A stretch of DNA of 64,000 nt from Porphyrobacter sp. HT-58-2 (lineage in GTDB: Bacteria; Pseudomonadota; Alphaproteobacteria; Sphingomonadales; Sphingomonadaceae): the NCBI RefSeq assembly GCF_002952215.1, contig NZ_CP022600.1:1922001-1986000 (forward strand), written 5' to 3'. The notes below the pieces were generated by a model. That model was not told where the DNA came from. It did no database searches and worked only from the letters and a program-made list of their open reading frames with translations. This document shows, one piece after another, positions 50,748-59,821 of this stretch. Numbering within the stretch: the stretch's first letter is position 1; the number at the start of each line of letters is the position of its first letter. The translations under genes were made by a program, and so were the position numbers.

Positions 50748-51038
50748 ATGACGGAGTTTGGCAAGGAGCTGATCGCGGCGATGGAAGAAGCCGCGGCCCA
50801 TGCCCAGGGCAAGGGCACCGTCGCGCGCGTCCACACGATCGAGGTGCCCAACGTGAAGGCGATCCGTGAAGGGCTCGGCCTGTCGCAGCAGGCCTTCGCC
50901 AGCGCCTACCATATCCCGCTCGCTACCCTGAAGGGCTGGGAGCAGGGCCGCCGTCAGCCGGATGCCACCGCCAGCGCCTATCTGTCGGTCATCGCAAAGC
51001 TGCCCGATCAGGCCCGCGACGTGCTGCAGGCGGCCTGA
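50748..51038 (+). CDS. HTH antitoxin (HigA/NadS-like)
   Basis: 96 residues. The C-terminal XRE domain is VKAIREGLGLSQQAFASAYH followed by IPLATLKGWEQGRRQPDATA. It follows the toxin remnant in the toxin-first order usual for higBA and the NadS group. It normally neutralises the toxin and represses the operon. With the toxin broken it is now an orphan, possibly protecting against related toxins. Confidence 0.85.
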   Translation: MTEFGKELIAAMEEAAAHAQGKGTVARVHTIEVPNVKAIREGLGLSQQAFASAYHIPLATLKGWEQGRRQPDATASAYLSVIAKLPDQARDVLQAA

Positions 51039-51126
51039 TCGCCCAGCCACATTCAGGCGCATTTTCCCAGACCGGCTGAAGGCTGCGATGCTACGCATCG
51101 AGCCGGTATTTGGAGGCCACACCTAA

Positions 51127-51740
51127 TCAGCCGTTAGGCTCATGAGCGATTGTGGCAGCCAGAAGATGACGGTTGCAGCGATGCAGATGGCGGACAAGAC
51201 CCGAAGGGCGGCGAAGCCGACGTGTTGGCGCAGCGGTGATATTGGGTGTGGATCCGTCGCCAGTCCTTGAGCTTGCCGAACATGTTCTCGACCTTGTGAC
51301 GCTTGCGATAGAGGGCTGCATCGTGCGGGATGGGCACTTTGTGGTTTGTCTCTGATGGGATTCAGGTAGTGATGCCGCGCTCGGCCAGTGCATGCCGGAA
51401 CCAGTCGGCACCATAACCCCTATCGGCGAGCAAGGCCTTGGCCCTGGGGAAGGCATCGATCATCAGCTGATCGGGCTTGCTGTCCTTGGCCGCCAGCTCG
51501 GCGAAGATCCGGTTGAACACGCCGAGGCGGCTCCAGCGAATGAACCGGTTGTGAATCGTCTTGTGCGGCCCGTAGCCGGCAGGTGCATCACGCCAGCGCA
51601 GCCCGTTCCTGATAACGAAGATGATGCCGCTCACGATCCGCCGATCATCGACCCGCGGGATGCCGGCGACAACGGGAAACAGGGCTCAATCCGGCGCGTC
51701 TGCGCCTCGCTCAACATCCAGACTTCAGACAACAGCAGCG
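51127..51740 (-). pseudogene. IS5-family transposase remnant
   Basis: Minus-strand pieces read LSEAQTRRIEPCFPLS (about 51720-51660), VDDRRIVSGIIFVIRNGLRW then RDAPAGYGPHKTIHNRFIRW (to about 51490), FPRAKALLADRGYGADW (about 51450-51400), and KVPIPHDAALYRKRHKVENM then GKLKDWRRIHTQYHRCA (51340-51220). The middle DDE part between DQLMIDA and FPRAKAL is deleted, and at least two frameshifts and a stop occur. The order matches IS5/IS427-type transposases. It is dead. Confidence 0.85.
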
Positions 51741-51828
51741 CCTCCTCAGCGCCGCCATTGGAGCCGAAGGCGTGCAAGGCACATTCAACCGATTGTCTCC
51801 AGCACAAGCGATCTAATGGGGCCTGAGC

Positions 51829-52719
51829 CTAGGGTTTGGGCGCTTCGGGCTCCGCCCTTGCAATCCTCTCGGATTCGACAGCAGCGCGGGCAATGTCGTT
51901 GTAAATGCGGCGAGGCGCGGAATTGCGTGAGGCGTTGTAAAGTTCTGCCACCAATGCCCGGTCAAACGAGGTCATCTCTGCTGGCGGGTCCGGCTCGTCA
52001 AACAGGGTGAGGATAGTGCGGGCTGGAACGCCTGCTTCATTTGATGGCGCCCCGGTTCCGATCAGCGTTCGCATTGTGATGTAGTCGGCCAATTGGGCAA
52101 ACGTGAAGCCCTCAGCCGCCTGGCGGGCAATCAGCACCGCTGCTCCCGTGATCTCGGTCGTGACGATCGGATCATTCCGGCCATAGGGCTCGATCCTGAT
52201 CATCTGGCCGACCTCGATGCGCTGGCCATTGAAATCGCGGACGGCGACACGGTTCCATGCGCGAACAGGCCCGCTCTCGGCGAGCACTCGCTGGCGCTCA
52301 TAAATCGCCAGATGCGCGAGCTGTTTGGATTCGGCAGACAGCCAGCTCTGTGATGGGCCTGCCGTTGGTGCCATGAAGGCAACCTTGAGAGTGGGTAAGC
52401 ACGCCGGATCCGTGTTCGCACCGACACCCAATGCGCGGGCGTTCTCCCGGATACGTTCAGCGATGGCCTTAGCCTCATCGGCGGCGAGGCCGAGCACCTG
52501 CGGACAAATCGGATAGAAGAACTTTGCGACCGGGTGGCGCATGCGCGGCGGTTGAACGATCTCCTTCGTAAACTCCCGCAGCTCCTCTTTGCGCTCTTTT
52601 TCCGTAAGGGGCGGACTGACTATGATCGTCGTCCCCTCAGGCGCGGCGTCCTGTGCCGCTGCTGGGGCCATGCATAATCCCGCGAGGGCAATTGCTAGTC
52701 TGATGCCATGCGAACGCAT
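51829..52719 (-). CDS. Exported protein of unknown function
   Basis: 296 residues from ATG 52719 (ATG 52737 adds six). Signal peptide LAIALAGLCMAPAAAQ. It has a conserved-looking block RHPVAKFFYPICPQVLGLAA, then DEAKAIAERIRENARALG, and TDPACLPTLKVAF, with two cysteines that may pair. The second half (FTFAQLADYITMRTLIGTG, LTLFDEPDPPAEMTSFDRAL) looks helical. This resembles uncharacterised sphingomonad exported proteins. It stands alone, downstream of IS5 debris. Confidence 0.7.
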   Translation of the reverse strand: MRSHGIRLAIALAGLCMAPAAAQDAAPEGTTIIVSPPLTEKERKEELREFTKEIVQPPRMRHPVAKFFYPICPQVLGLAADEAKAIAERIRENARALGVGANTDPACLPTLKVAFMAPTAGPSQSWLSAESKQLAHLAIYERQRVLAESGPVRAWNRVAVRDFNGQRIEVGQMIRIEPYGRNDPIVTTEITGAAVLIARQAAEGFTFAQLADYITMRTLIGTGAPSNEAGVPARTILTLFDEPDPPAEMTSFDRALVAELYNASRNSAPRRIYNDIARAAVESERIARAEPEAPKP

Positions 52720-52789
52720 TATCGGCAGGATAACCATCTGACGAACAATCGTAAACTGGGTTCAACGCAAAACATGACCACACTCGGTC

Positions 52790-52954
52790 CTATTCAGAGG
52801 GTCGGCCGCTGGCGAAATCCCCGGTGAACTGCGGGAAAGCTCTCGGGACCTCGCACCGGCCCGACCCATGGCAGTTCGTGCAGGGTCGGACGATGGTCTG
52901 CTTTGGTGAGGACCGGATGAGCGGCAGGCGCCGCAGTGCCAGCCTGATTTTCAT
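52790..52954 (-). CDS. Possible small zinc-ribbon-like protein
   Basis: 54 codons from ATG 52952-52954. MKIRLALRRLPLIRSSPKQT is basic, then CTNCHGSGRCEVP forms a Cys-x2-Cys-x-Gly-x-Gly-x-Cys pattern like DnaJ-type zinc knuckles. It lies divergent from the M16 peptidase in what must also be its promoter region. The frame is open upstream as an antisense of that gene, so the call is weak. Confidence 0.35.
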   Translation of the reverse strand: MKIRLALRRLPLIRSSPKQTIVRPCTNCHGSGRCEVPRAFPQFTGDFASGRPSE

Positions 52955-53017
52955 CGCACGGGAACCCCTCAAAGTCCGCATCATTATGATTGTCGGAGAT
53001 TTTCTGGAGGAGTTGTG

Positions 53018-55906
53018 ATGGGTCGCGCCACTATCCGTTTTCATCGTGCCGTTTCCGGCCTTGCAGTGACAGCAGCTCTGGTTCTTGCTGCCCCCTCTGG
53101 TGTTCTTGCGCAGGAGGCAGCACCGCAGCCGGTGCCTGTCACCAATGGACAGGCGAGCGGTCTTCCGGCGTGGGGCATTGCGGAATCGGAGTTTCCGGCG
53201 GATCCCGACATCACCTTCGGCCGCCTGCCCAACGGTATGCGTTATGCGATCAAGCGCAACAGCAATCCCAAGGGCGAAGCCGCCATCCGTTTCACCGTGG
53301 CAGTGGGGGCGCGTGAGGAGGTCGATGCCGAAAACGGCGCTGCGCATTTTGTCGAGCACATGGCGTTCAACGGCTCGAAAGGCATTCCCGAGGGCCAATT
53401 GCTGCCCATGCTGGAAAAGCTCGGCCTTGCTTTCGGGGCCGATACCAACGCCGAAACCGGGCTGGATTACACCACCTACAAGCTGCAATTGCCGCGCACG
53501 GATGACGAAACGGTGAGCACCGCGCTCAAGGTCATCCGCGAGATGGCGGGAGAGCTGACCATCGATCCGGCAGCGGTCGATCGCGAGCGCGGCATCATCC
53601 TCAACGAAGCCCAGGTGCGCAACGATCCGAACCGTCGCCGCATTGCGCATTTCTTTCAGGCTGCGCTGCCCGGCTCCCGGATTGGTGAGAGGGTGCGCGC
53701 GGACGAAGAGCGGATCCGCAACATCACCCCGGCGCAGCTGCGCGCCTTCTACGACGCCTATTACCGCCCCGAACGCGCCACGCTGGCCATCGTGGGCGAT
53801 TTCGATGTCGCGGCGATGGAAGCGCGCATCAAGGCGAGCTTTGCCGATTGGCAGGGCGAAGGCCCCGCGCGTGAGGCCTATCGCAGCCCGCTTCCCGGCG
53901 GCACCGGCGCGCCCGCCATTGCGGCTTTCGTTGACCCGGCGATCCCCGAGTTCGTCGAACTGCAACGCATCTCGGCGTGGGAGCCCTATGCCAACACCTA
54001 TGCCGGAGCGCGCGAGGATTATCTGCGTGCCATGGCCGCATTCGCGCTGACCAATCGCCTGAATGCCCTGTCGCTTGCGCCGGATTCGCCGCTGCTTGGC
54101 GGCGGGGCCAGCGACGAGGACCTGTTCCGCAGCGCCGAAAGCTTTGGCGTGTCCGCGGTCGCCAAGGACGGTCAGTGGGCCGAGACGCTGGCCCTGCTGG
54201 AACGCGAGGTGCGCCGCGCTTCCCAGTTCGGCTTTACGGCGGCCGAGATCGCCGAGGCGAAGGCGAACCTCATCACCAGTGCGAACAACGCGGTTGCACA
54301 GGCTGCCGGACGATTCAGCGCCGACCTTGCCGAAGAACTGGTGGAGGCCAGCCTCGACAACGAGGTGCCCACGTCACCTGCATTCAATCTGACCCTGCTT
54401 GAGACGCTCAAGGATTCCTTCACCCCCGAAGCCGTCAGCGAAGCTTTCCGCGCGGCGTGGCAGGACGGGCCGACCGTGGTGCATGTCTCGACCAAGCAGC
54501 CCATCTCGGGTGAGAGCGAAACCATCGCCGCCGTGCTTGCACAGAGCGCCGCTGTGGCCGTGACCGCGCCGGTCGAGAAGGCAGAGGTGCAGTGGGCCTA
54601 TGGCGAATGGGGCGCGCCGGGCACGGTGGTGGCAGACGAGACAATCGCCGATCTCGGGATTCGCACCGTGCGCTTTGCCAACGGGCTTCAGCTCAATCTC
54701 AAGGTAACGGATTTCGAGCCGGGCAAGGTCATGTACTCGATGCGCGTCGGCGGCGGGTTGGCGCGCTTTCCCAAGGACCGCGAGGGCCTGCGCGAATTGC
54801 TGCCGGTGGTCGCCAGCATCGACGGGCTGGAAAAGCACGATGTCGACGAGCTGCGCCGGGTGCTTGCCGGCAGGGTGGTCAGCAACCCGTTTGACGGGGA
54901 GATCAACGCGCTGGTTGCCGATGGCCAGACCACGCCTGCCGATCTGAGATTGCAGCTCGAACTGCTCGCCGCACGACTGACGGCGACAGGCTGGCGGTCG
55001 GAAACCGCAGCACAGCTTGCCGGAATCGGGCCGGTTTGGGCGGAGCAAATCAAAGCCGACCCGCTTGCTGTCATGTCGCTTGGCCTCGGATCAATCATGG
55101 CCGGTGGAGACGGGCGGCTCGGGCTCGAAAATCCCGCTGCGCTGGCGCAGGTCAGCCTGGATGATCTGCGCGCGGTGATCGCTCCGCAGCTGGCGGAAGG
55201 CGCCTTGGCAATTGGACTGGTCGGCGATTTCGATCCCGACGCAGCCATCGGCGCCGTTGCCGCGACGCTGGGCGCGCTGCCCCCGCGCCCGGTGCGCAGC
55301 GAGACTCTGGCGGGGACGGAGCCGGTGCAGTTCACCGCCGATCGCACCCCGCGTGTCATGACCCACAAGGGCGCAGCCGATCAGGGCGTCATGGTGCTGG
55401 GCTGGCCAACAACAGACGCCAGCGATCAGCGCGACCAGTATGCCCGCAATCTGCTGGCCGCCATGATGAGCCTGCGCCTGACCGAGAAGCTGCGCGAGGA
55501 ACTGGGCGCAACCTATTCCCCCGAAGCCTTCAGCTACACGCAAGCCGACCTGAAGGAGTTCGGCTACTTCGCCGCCTATGCCACCGTCCCGCCCGAAGCG
55601 ATGGACGAAACGGCCGCCGCCATCCGGGACATTGCCGCGGAACTGGCCGCCCAGCCACCGGCTGCCGATCTGTTCGAGCGTGCCCGCAATCCCGTTCGCG
55701 CCAATTTCGAGCGGGCCGAAACGCAGAACGGGGGCTGGCTTGCCATGGCTGCCGAAGCGCAGAGCAATCCGTCGCTGATGGATCGGTGGCGCAAGCGGCT
55801 CGCCATTCTCGACGCCATCACCCCGGCAGACGTTCAGGCCGCCGCCCAGCGCTACCTTGCTGGCGAGGTGCCAGTCGAGCTGCGGGTCGTGCCCGAGGCG
55901 CCCTGA
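53018..55906 (+). CDS. M16 family zinc metallopeptidase, two-lobe, exported
   Basis: 962 residues from ATG 53018 with GGAGG 7 bases upstream. Signal peptide LAVTAALVLAAPSGVLAQ. The inverted zinc motif HFVEH lies at 110-114 (AAHFVEHMAFNGS), with the distal Glu in RERGIILNEAQ near 190. A second, inactive M16 half follows (KLREELGATYSPEAFSYTQA). Size and layout match pitrilysin-like PqqL proteases of Gram-negative bacteria. It would degrade peptides in the periplasm. No operon partner. Confidence 0.93.
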   Translation: MGRATIRFHRAVSGLAVTAALVLAAPSGVLAQEAAPQPVPVTNGQASGLPAWGIAESEFPADPDITFGRLPNGMRYAIKRNSNPKGEAAIRFTVAVGAREEVDAENGAAHFVEHMAFNGSKGIPEGQLLPMLEKLGLAFGADTNAETGLDYTTYKLQLPRTDDETVSTALKVIREMAGELTIDPAAVDRERGIILNEAQVRNDPNRRRIAHFFQAALPGSRIGERVRADEERIRNITPAQLRAFYDAYYRPERATLAIVGDFDVAAMEARIKASFADWQGEGPAREAYRSPLPGGTGAPAIAAFVDPAIPEFVELQRISAWEPYANTYAGAREDYLRAMAAFALTNRLNALSLAPDSPLLGGGASDEDLFRSAESFGVSAVAKDGQWAETLALLEREVRRASQFGFTAAEIAEAKANLITSANNAVAQAAGRFSADLAEELVEASLDNEVPTSPAFNLTLLETLKDSFTPEAVSEAFRAAWQDGPTVVHVSTKQPISGESETIAAVLAQSAAVAVTAPVEKAEVQWAYGEWGAPGTVVADETIADLGIRTVRFANGLQLNLKVTDFEPGKVMYSMRVGGGLARFPKDREGLRELLPVVASIDGLEKHDVDELRRVLAGRVVSNPFDGEINALVADGQTTPADLRLQLELLAARLTATGWRSETAAQLAGIGPVWAEQIKADPLAVMSLGLGSIMAGGDGRLGLENPAALAQVSLDDLRAVIAPQLAEGALAIGLVGDFDPDAAIGAVAATLGALPPRPVRSETLAGTEPVQFTADRTPRVMTHKGAADQGVMVLGWPTTDASDQRDQYARNLLAAMMSLRLTEKLREELGATYSPEAFSYTQADLKEFGYFAAYATVPPEAMDETAAAIRDIAAELAAQPPAADLFERARNPVRANFERAETQNGGWLAMAAEAQSNPSLMDRWRKRLAILDAITPADVQAAAQRYLAGEVPVELRVVPEAP

Positions 55907-56234
55907 CAAGCTTGGGGTGTGGATCATCAAGCTGCACGCTCAGCGTTGACTTTTCAGTCTGGGAAACGCCGAGATCGTCGTTGAAAACGCTTTCAGCGGG
56001 TGGAGCTGAGCGCTCAGCGTTAGGCCGTGAGGTCCTGCTTGTTGGTCGAGCAACGGGCATATCCGATGAGCGTGTTGGTCATTTGTCACGAATGAGCGAT
56101 CCCTTTCGGGCCATGTGAAAAGTGGCGCCGCAGCGCCTCATCGGCAAAGAAGGGTCATAACTGAGATTTATTGGCACTCGCGGGGCAATGTGCTAATGGG
56201 CAATTCATGGCATTAGGCCTTTGGAGTGACATTT
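55907..56234. other. Intergenic region
   Basis: 328 bases between the M16 peptidase and the first AbrB/PIN module. GCTCAGCGTT occurs twice in it (55939-55948 and 56011-56020). No gene is supported. A promoter for the antitoxin gene should lie near 56190-56220. Confidence 0.45.
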
Positions 56235-56477
56235 ATGGGGGTCGAGGTCAGAGTGATGGAAAATGGCCGAATGGTTCTGCCAGCTGCCATCCGGAAGCGG
56301 CTCGGCCTTGAAAAGGGCGGGACCGTGATCGTTGAGGTAGGCGACGAGGAGGTAACGCTTCGTTCCGTTGAACAGGTACTCGACAAAGTGAAGGCGACCT
56401 TTGCCAAATATGCCGATCTGCCGGGCACGTCGGTCGATGACTTTCTGGCGAACAGGCGCGCGGATAGCGGCGAATGA
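56235..56477 (+). CDS. AbrB/MazE-type antitoxin, module 1
   Basis: 80 residues. VRVMENGRMVLPAAIRKRLG followed by LEKGGTVIVEVGDEEVTLRS is the swapped-hairpin AbrB DNA-binding domain. The C-terminal tail YADLPGTSVDDFLANRRADS wraps the toxin. It binds the partner PIN toxin and represses the operon. The stop overlaps the toxin ATG (ATGA). Confidence 0.9.
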   Translation: MGVEVRVMENGRMVLPAAIRKRLGLEKGGTVIVEVGDEEVTLRSVEQVLDKVKATFAKYADLPGTSVDDFLANRRADSGE

Positions 56478-56863
56478 GCGAGGCTGTGCTCGACGCGTCC
56501 GCGCTCCTCGCATTTCTCAAAGATGAGCCCGGCAGCAGCGCTGTCAGGCAGGTGCTGCCGACTTCCGTAATGTCTGCCATCAATCTGGCGGAGGTTGCGA
56601 CGACGTTCGTTCACGGCGGCATGCCCGCTGACGAGGTTGAGCAGGCATTACGCGAGCTGCCAATTCGCATTGTGCCTCTCGATGAAGATCAGGCTTACCA
56701 AGCGAGTGCGCTTCGGTCGCTTACCGCGGACAAGGGTTTGTCGCTCGGCGACAGGTGCTGCCTTGCACTGGCCCGCTGCCTTGGGCTGCCAGCATTGACA
56801 TGCGATCGGGCATGGGGAGGGCTGCCGCCTGACATTGGGGTTGAAGTGAATCTCGTCAGGTGA
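56474..56863 (+). CDS. PIN-domain toxin (VapC-like), module 1
   Basis: 129 residues. The PIN acidic residues are visible: Asp in AVLDASALLAFL, Glu in NLAEVATTF, Asp in LSLGDRCCLALA and Asp in TCDRAW. VapC toxins are Mg-dependent RNases that cut tRNA or rRNA. It is co-translated with the AbrB-type antitoxin. No defect is seen. Confidence 0.92.
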   Translation: MSEAVLDASALLAFLKDEPGSSAVRQVLPTSVMSAINLAEVATTFVHGGMPADEVEQALRELPIRIVPLDEDQAYQASALRSLTADKGLSLGDRCCLALARCLGLPALTCDRAWGGLPPDIGVEVNLVR

Positions 56864-57045
56864 GCATCCTTCTCCGGTAGAGCAATTGCGATGCCAGCAG
56901 CGTGATGTTTGCGCCTTGTTCTTGCTTAGCGTTGTTTAGCGTACCTTCCGCGCTCTGCCCTTCACCGGCATTGCTGACTCGTGAGAACGCGCCTTATGTA
57001 GGTTTTCCGTTCCGTTGCTACTCAACCCCGGCATACGGCTAGCTC

Positions 57046-57088
57046 AGAAACTGCTTGCCAAACAGCTCGCGATTAGACGACCCCATCA
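57046..57088. repeat. 43-bp segment shared with 7801-7843
   Basis: This is the second copy of the 43-bp segment (40 of 43 identical). On the minus strand it lies at the end of an open frame reading SHDRNWVMGSSNRELFGKQF. The longer open frame here suggests that this copy keeps more of the source sequence than the one at 7801. Confidence 0.6.
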
Positions 57089-57231
57089 CCCAGTTGCGGT
57101 CATGAGAGGGATCGAAGCGCGGTCCCGAAAGCTGCCCTGCAGCTTTGGCAGATTGGGCGCCAAATTCCGTGATCAATTTGCCGCAAAAATGCACGCCCAT
57201 CAACATAGGGGGGCTGACCTCTGGTGCCTGC

Positions 57232-57252
57232 AAAGTGTCCGGTGAGCGATCC
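57232..57252. repeat. 21-bp segment shared with 62026-62046
   Basis: A stretch beginning AAAGTGTCCGGTGAGCG is identical over 21 bases at 57232 and 62026, both on the plus strand and both 105-235 bases upstream of an AbrB/PIN module. On the minus strand both read GSLTGHF. It could be the end of a mobile element or a recombination remnant. Confidence 0.6.
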
Positions 57253-57356
57253 GCTTTGATCACGAGCACCTTTCTCTTCTTCGATGTATATAGCCTTCGC
57301 TTGATACAGGAGCCTGGGAAGTGTATCTGACAGAAGATTGTACAGGAAGGTGGCCC

Positions 57357-57605
57357 ATGAACGTGCAACGCGGAAAACTTGTTTCAGGGGGACGGCTGCA
57401 ATTGCCGGTCGAGATCCGGCGTGCGCTCTCTCTTTCCGATGGCGACACGGTATTACTCGAAGTGGTCGATGGCGAAATCCACGTGCGACCCTATCGGGAG
57501 GCTGTGGCCCGGGTTCAGGCAAAGTTGCGCACGTATGTCGAGCCAGGTCGCAGCTTGTCCGACGAATTGATAGCTGAGCGACGGGCTGCCGCAGACAATG
57601 AGTGA
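57357..57605 (+). CDS. AbrB/MazE-type antitoxin, module 2
   Basis: 82 residues from ATG 57357 with AGGAAGG upstream. VQRGKLVSGGRLQLPVEIRR, then ALSLSDGDTVLLEVVDGEIH, is the AbrB fold. The tail (PGRSLSDELIAERRAAADNE) has the same layout as in modules 1 and 3. The stop overlaps the toxin start by 8 bases. Confidence 0.9.
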   Translation: MNVQRGKLVSGGRLQLPVEIRRALSLSDGDTVLLEVVDGEIHVRPYREAVARVQAKLRTYVEPGRSLSDELIAERRAAADNE

Positions 57606-57987
57606 TGCACGCTACATGCTCGATGCCTCCGCAGCGCTTGCGATGATGCTCGGCGAGGCTGGCGGCGATCAGGTTCGAGAGCGGCTTGGTTCCAGCCAGA
57701 TCAGCACTGTGAATTTGTCGGAGGTTGTTGCCAAACTACAAGAAGCTGGCGTGCCCGACGAGGTCATTAGGTCCAGTCTTGCCGAGCTGAATTTCGATGT
57801 ACTCGCGTTCGATCAGGGTCAGGCTCTGTGTGCCGGACTACTGCGTGCCTCGACGCGAAGCAACCGATTGTCGTTGGGGGATCGAGCCTGCCTTAGCGCA
57901 GCCAAGTCGTGCAATGCAGTTGCAGTGACCACCGATCGGTCATGGGGTCAACTCGAGCTTGATATCGTCGTCGAAGTGCTTCGCTAA
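57598..57987 (+). CDS. PIN-domain toxin (VapC-like), module 2
   Basis: 129 residues, the same length as in the other two modules. Acidic residues: YMLDASAALAMML, NLSEVVAKL, LSLGDRACLSAA and TTDRSW. It is expected to be an RNase. It differs clearly in sequence from modules 1 and 3, so the modules are homologous but not recent duplicates. Confidence 0.92.
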   Translation: MSDARYMLDASAALAMMLGEAGGDQVRERLGSSQISTVNLSEVVAKLQEAGVPDEVIRSSLAELNFDVLAFDQGQALCAGLLRASTRSNRLSLGDRACLSAAKSCNAVAVTTDRSWGQLELDIVVEVLR

Positions 57988-58316
57988 GTTCCGCTGTCGA
58001 CCCAAAATTGGCCGTTCTGGTCCATCGCTCGGTATGTCGGCTTGCGCCGAAATCTGCCGGTCAGCCCGAGCAAAACGGCGGGTCGGCAATGCATCCCTGC
58101 CGCAGTCGCTTGGCGGGCTGAAAGATGACGAAAAAACCTGCCGCTCATTCATCCTGCGCTAGGAGCTTGTAAACAACACGAACGCGTGTATCGCCCGACG
58201 CTGAGCCTACCCGTTTCGCGGACCGGCTTGCCCTGAGATCAGAACTGCGCTTGGGGCTCCCGCCAGCTCGTTCGCTCGAAACTCGGCCTGCGTCCGCCAA
58301 TTTGGCCTGTATGCGG

Positions 58317-59743
58317 GGTCGTGTCCCCGGCCGTGGTGTAGGTTCTGAGGGTTAGCGCTGCTGGCTGGCTGCGCGCTTTCGATATAGCGCTGTAGCAGCC
58401 AGCCAGCAGCGCGGGTGGTCACCGCAGTTTTCGGATAGGTTTGGGTTGCGAAGCTCGAACCTGGAGAACCACGATGACCGATTCCTTGATGCACTTGCGC
58501 GCGCTGGTCGAGAAGGCCCCCGACGCGGATATTTTGCGCGACATGATCTCGTTTGCCGCCGGGCGGTTGATGGAGATGGAGGTTGGCGGGCTGACAGGCG
58601 CTGGCCACGGTGAGAAGTCCGCTGATCGGCTTGTCCAGCGCAACGGCTATCGCGAACGCGACTGGCAGACGCGCGCTGGCACGGTAGAGCTGCGCATCCC
58701 CAAGCTTCGCAAAGGCAGTTACTTCCCCGGCTTCCTCGAGCCACGCCGGATGGCCGAACGGGCGCTGACGGCGGTGATCCAGGAAGCCTATGTGCACGGT
58801 ATCTCGACCCGCTCGGTCGATGATCTGGTCAAGGCGCTGGGCATGGATGGCATTTCGAAGAGCCAGGTCAGCCGCCTGTGCGAAGAGCTCGACGAGAAGG
58901 TGAACGCCTTCCTTGATCGCCCGATCGAGGGCGACTGGCCCTACCTTTGGATCGACGCCACCTATGTCAAAGTCCGTCAGAATGGCCGGATCGTATCGGT
59001 TGCGGTTATCATCGCGGTCGGCGTCAACAGCGATGGACGCCGCGAGGTGCTGGGCATGGATATCGGGCCGTCGGAGGCCGAACCCTTCTGGACTGCGTTC
59101 CTGCGCAAACTGACGCGCCGAGGGCTGCGCGGGGTGAAGCTGGTAATCTCCGATGCGCACGAAGGCATCAAGGCGGCTGTCTCCAAGCTGCTGTGTGCTA
59201 CATGGCAACGCTGCCGTGTCCACTTCATGCGCAATGCGCTGGCCCATGCCGGAAAGAGCGGTCGGCGCGTCGTGTCCGCGTTCATCGGCACCGCCTTCGC
59301 ACAGGAAACGCCCGAGGCGGCCAGTCAGCAATGGCGCTCCGTTGCCGACCAGATGCGCCCAAAACTGCCAAAGCTCGCCGCTTTGATGGACGATGCCGAG
59401 CCTGACGTGCTGGCCTACATGACGTTCCCAAAGGAGCATCGGGCCAAGTTACACAGCACGAATCCCATCGAACGTTTAAACGGCGAAATCAAACGCCGCA
59501 CCGAAGTCGTCGGGATCTTCCCCAACGAGGGCGCGATCAACCGCCTGATCGGCGCGATCCTCATGGAACAATCCGACGAATGGGCTGTCCAGCGGGCACG
59601 CTACATGACACTTGAAACCATGGCGCCAGTCAGCGACAATCCCATCGTCATGCTGTCAGCTGTGCCTGGCGCATGACCGGCTCAAACCGATGCCGAAATC
59701 GGCGGTAGCCCAGATAAGCTACACCACGCCGTGGGACACGATC
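58317..59743 (+). mobile_element. IS256-family element, copy 2
   Basis: 1427 bp, the same length and orientation as copy 1 at 10419-11845 and identical wherever I compared them. Inverted ends GGTCGTGTCC and GATCGTGTCC. Flanked by a perfect 8-bp duplication GTATGCGG at 58309-58316 and 59744-59751, as expected for IS256. This is therefore a simple insertion, probably recent. Confidence 0.95.
58474..59676 (+). CDS. IS256 family transposase, copy 2
   Basis: 400 residues, identical in translation to the protein at 10576-11778. The DDE residues are in [16 protein letters not shown] and [13 protein letters not shown]. The reading frame is intact, so this copy is likely active. Confidence 0.95.
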   Translation: MTDSLMHLRALVEKAPDADILRDMISFAAGRLMEMEVGGLTGAGHGEKSADRLVQRNGYRERDWQTRAGTVELRIPKLRKGSYFPGFLEPRRMAERALTAVIQEAYVHGISTRSVDDLVKALGMDGISKSQVSRLCEELDEKVNAFLDRPIEGDWPYLWIDATYVKVRQNGRIVSVAVIIAVGVNSDGRREVLGMDIGPSEAEPFWTAFLRKLTRRGLRGVKLVISDAHEGIKAAVSKLLCATWQRCRVHFMRNALAHAGKSGRRVVSAFIGTAFAQETPEAASQQWRSVADQMRPKLPKLAALMDDAEPDVLAYMTFPKEHRAKLHSTNPIERLNGEIKRRTEVVGIFPNEGAINRLIGAILMEQSDEWAVQRARYMTLETMAPVSDNPIVMLSAVPGA

Positions 59744-59821
59744 GTATGCGGTGTGGCGAGCCAGCGGTACGTAGCGTTGCGGCGCAGATACGGTGACAAG
59801 TACCACAGTGCACGCACGCAT

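Larger units (their letters stand above)
56864..57356. other. Intergenic region with two dispersed short repeats
   Basis: 493 bases between modules 1 and 2. It contains 57046-57088 (43 bp, shared with 7801-7843) and 57232-57252 (21 bp, shared with 62026-62046). On the minus strand an open frame through the first repeat ends FDPSHDRNWVMGSSNRELFG before its stop near 57039. It looks like the 3' end of a gene remnant but is not identified. Confidence 0.5.
58207..59821 (-). pseudogene. Short open frame split by IS256 copy 2
   Basis: If the IS256 and one 8-bp duplication are removed, a 59-codon frame is restored: ATG 59821 reads MRACTVVLVTVSAPQRYVPL, then ARHTAY, then RPNWRTQAEFRANELAGAPS and AVLISGQAGPRNG with a stop at 58207. 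It may itself be a remnant; no family is recognised. Confidence 0.4.

Noticed and set aside
52790..53965. Minus-strand frame of 391 codons opposite the start of the M16 peptidase
   Set aside because: Most of it is antisense to the peptidase and has no domain; only its last 54 codons are kept as a weak small-protein call.
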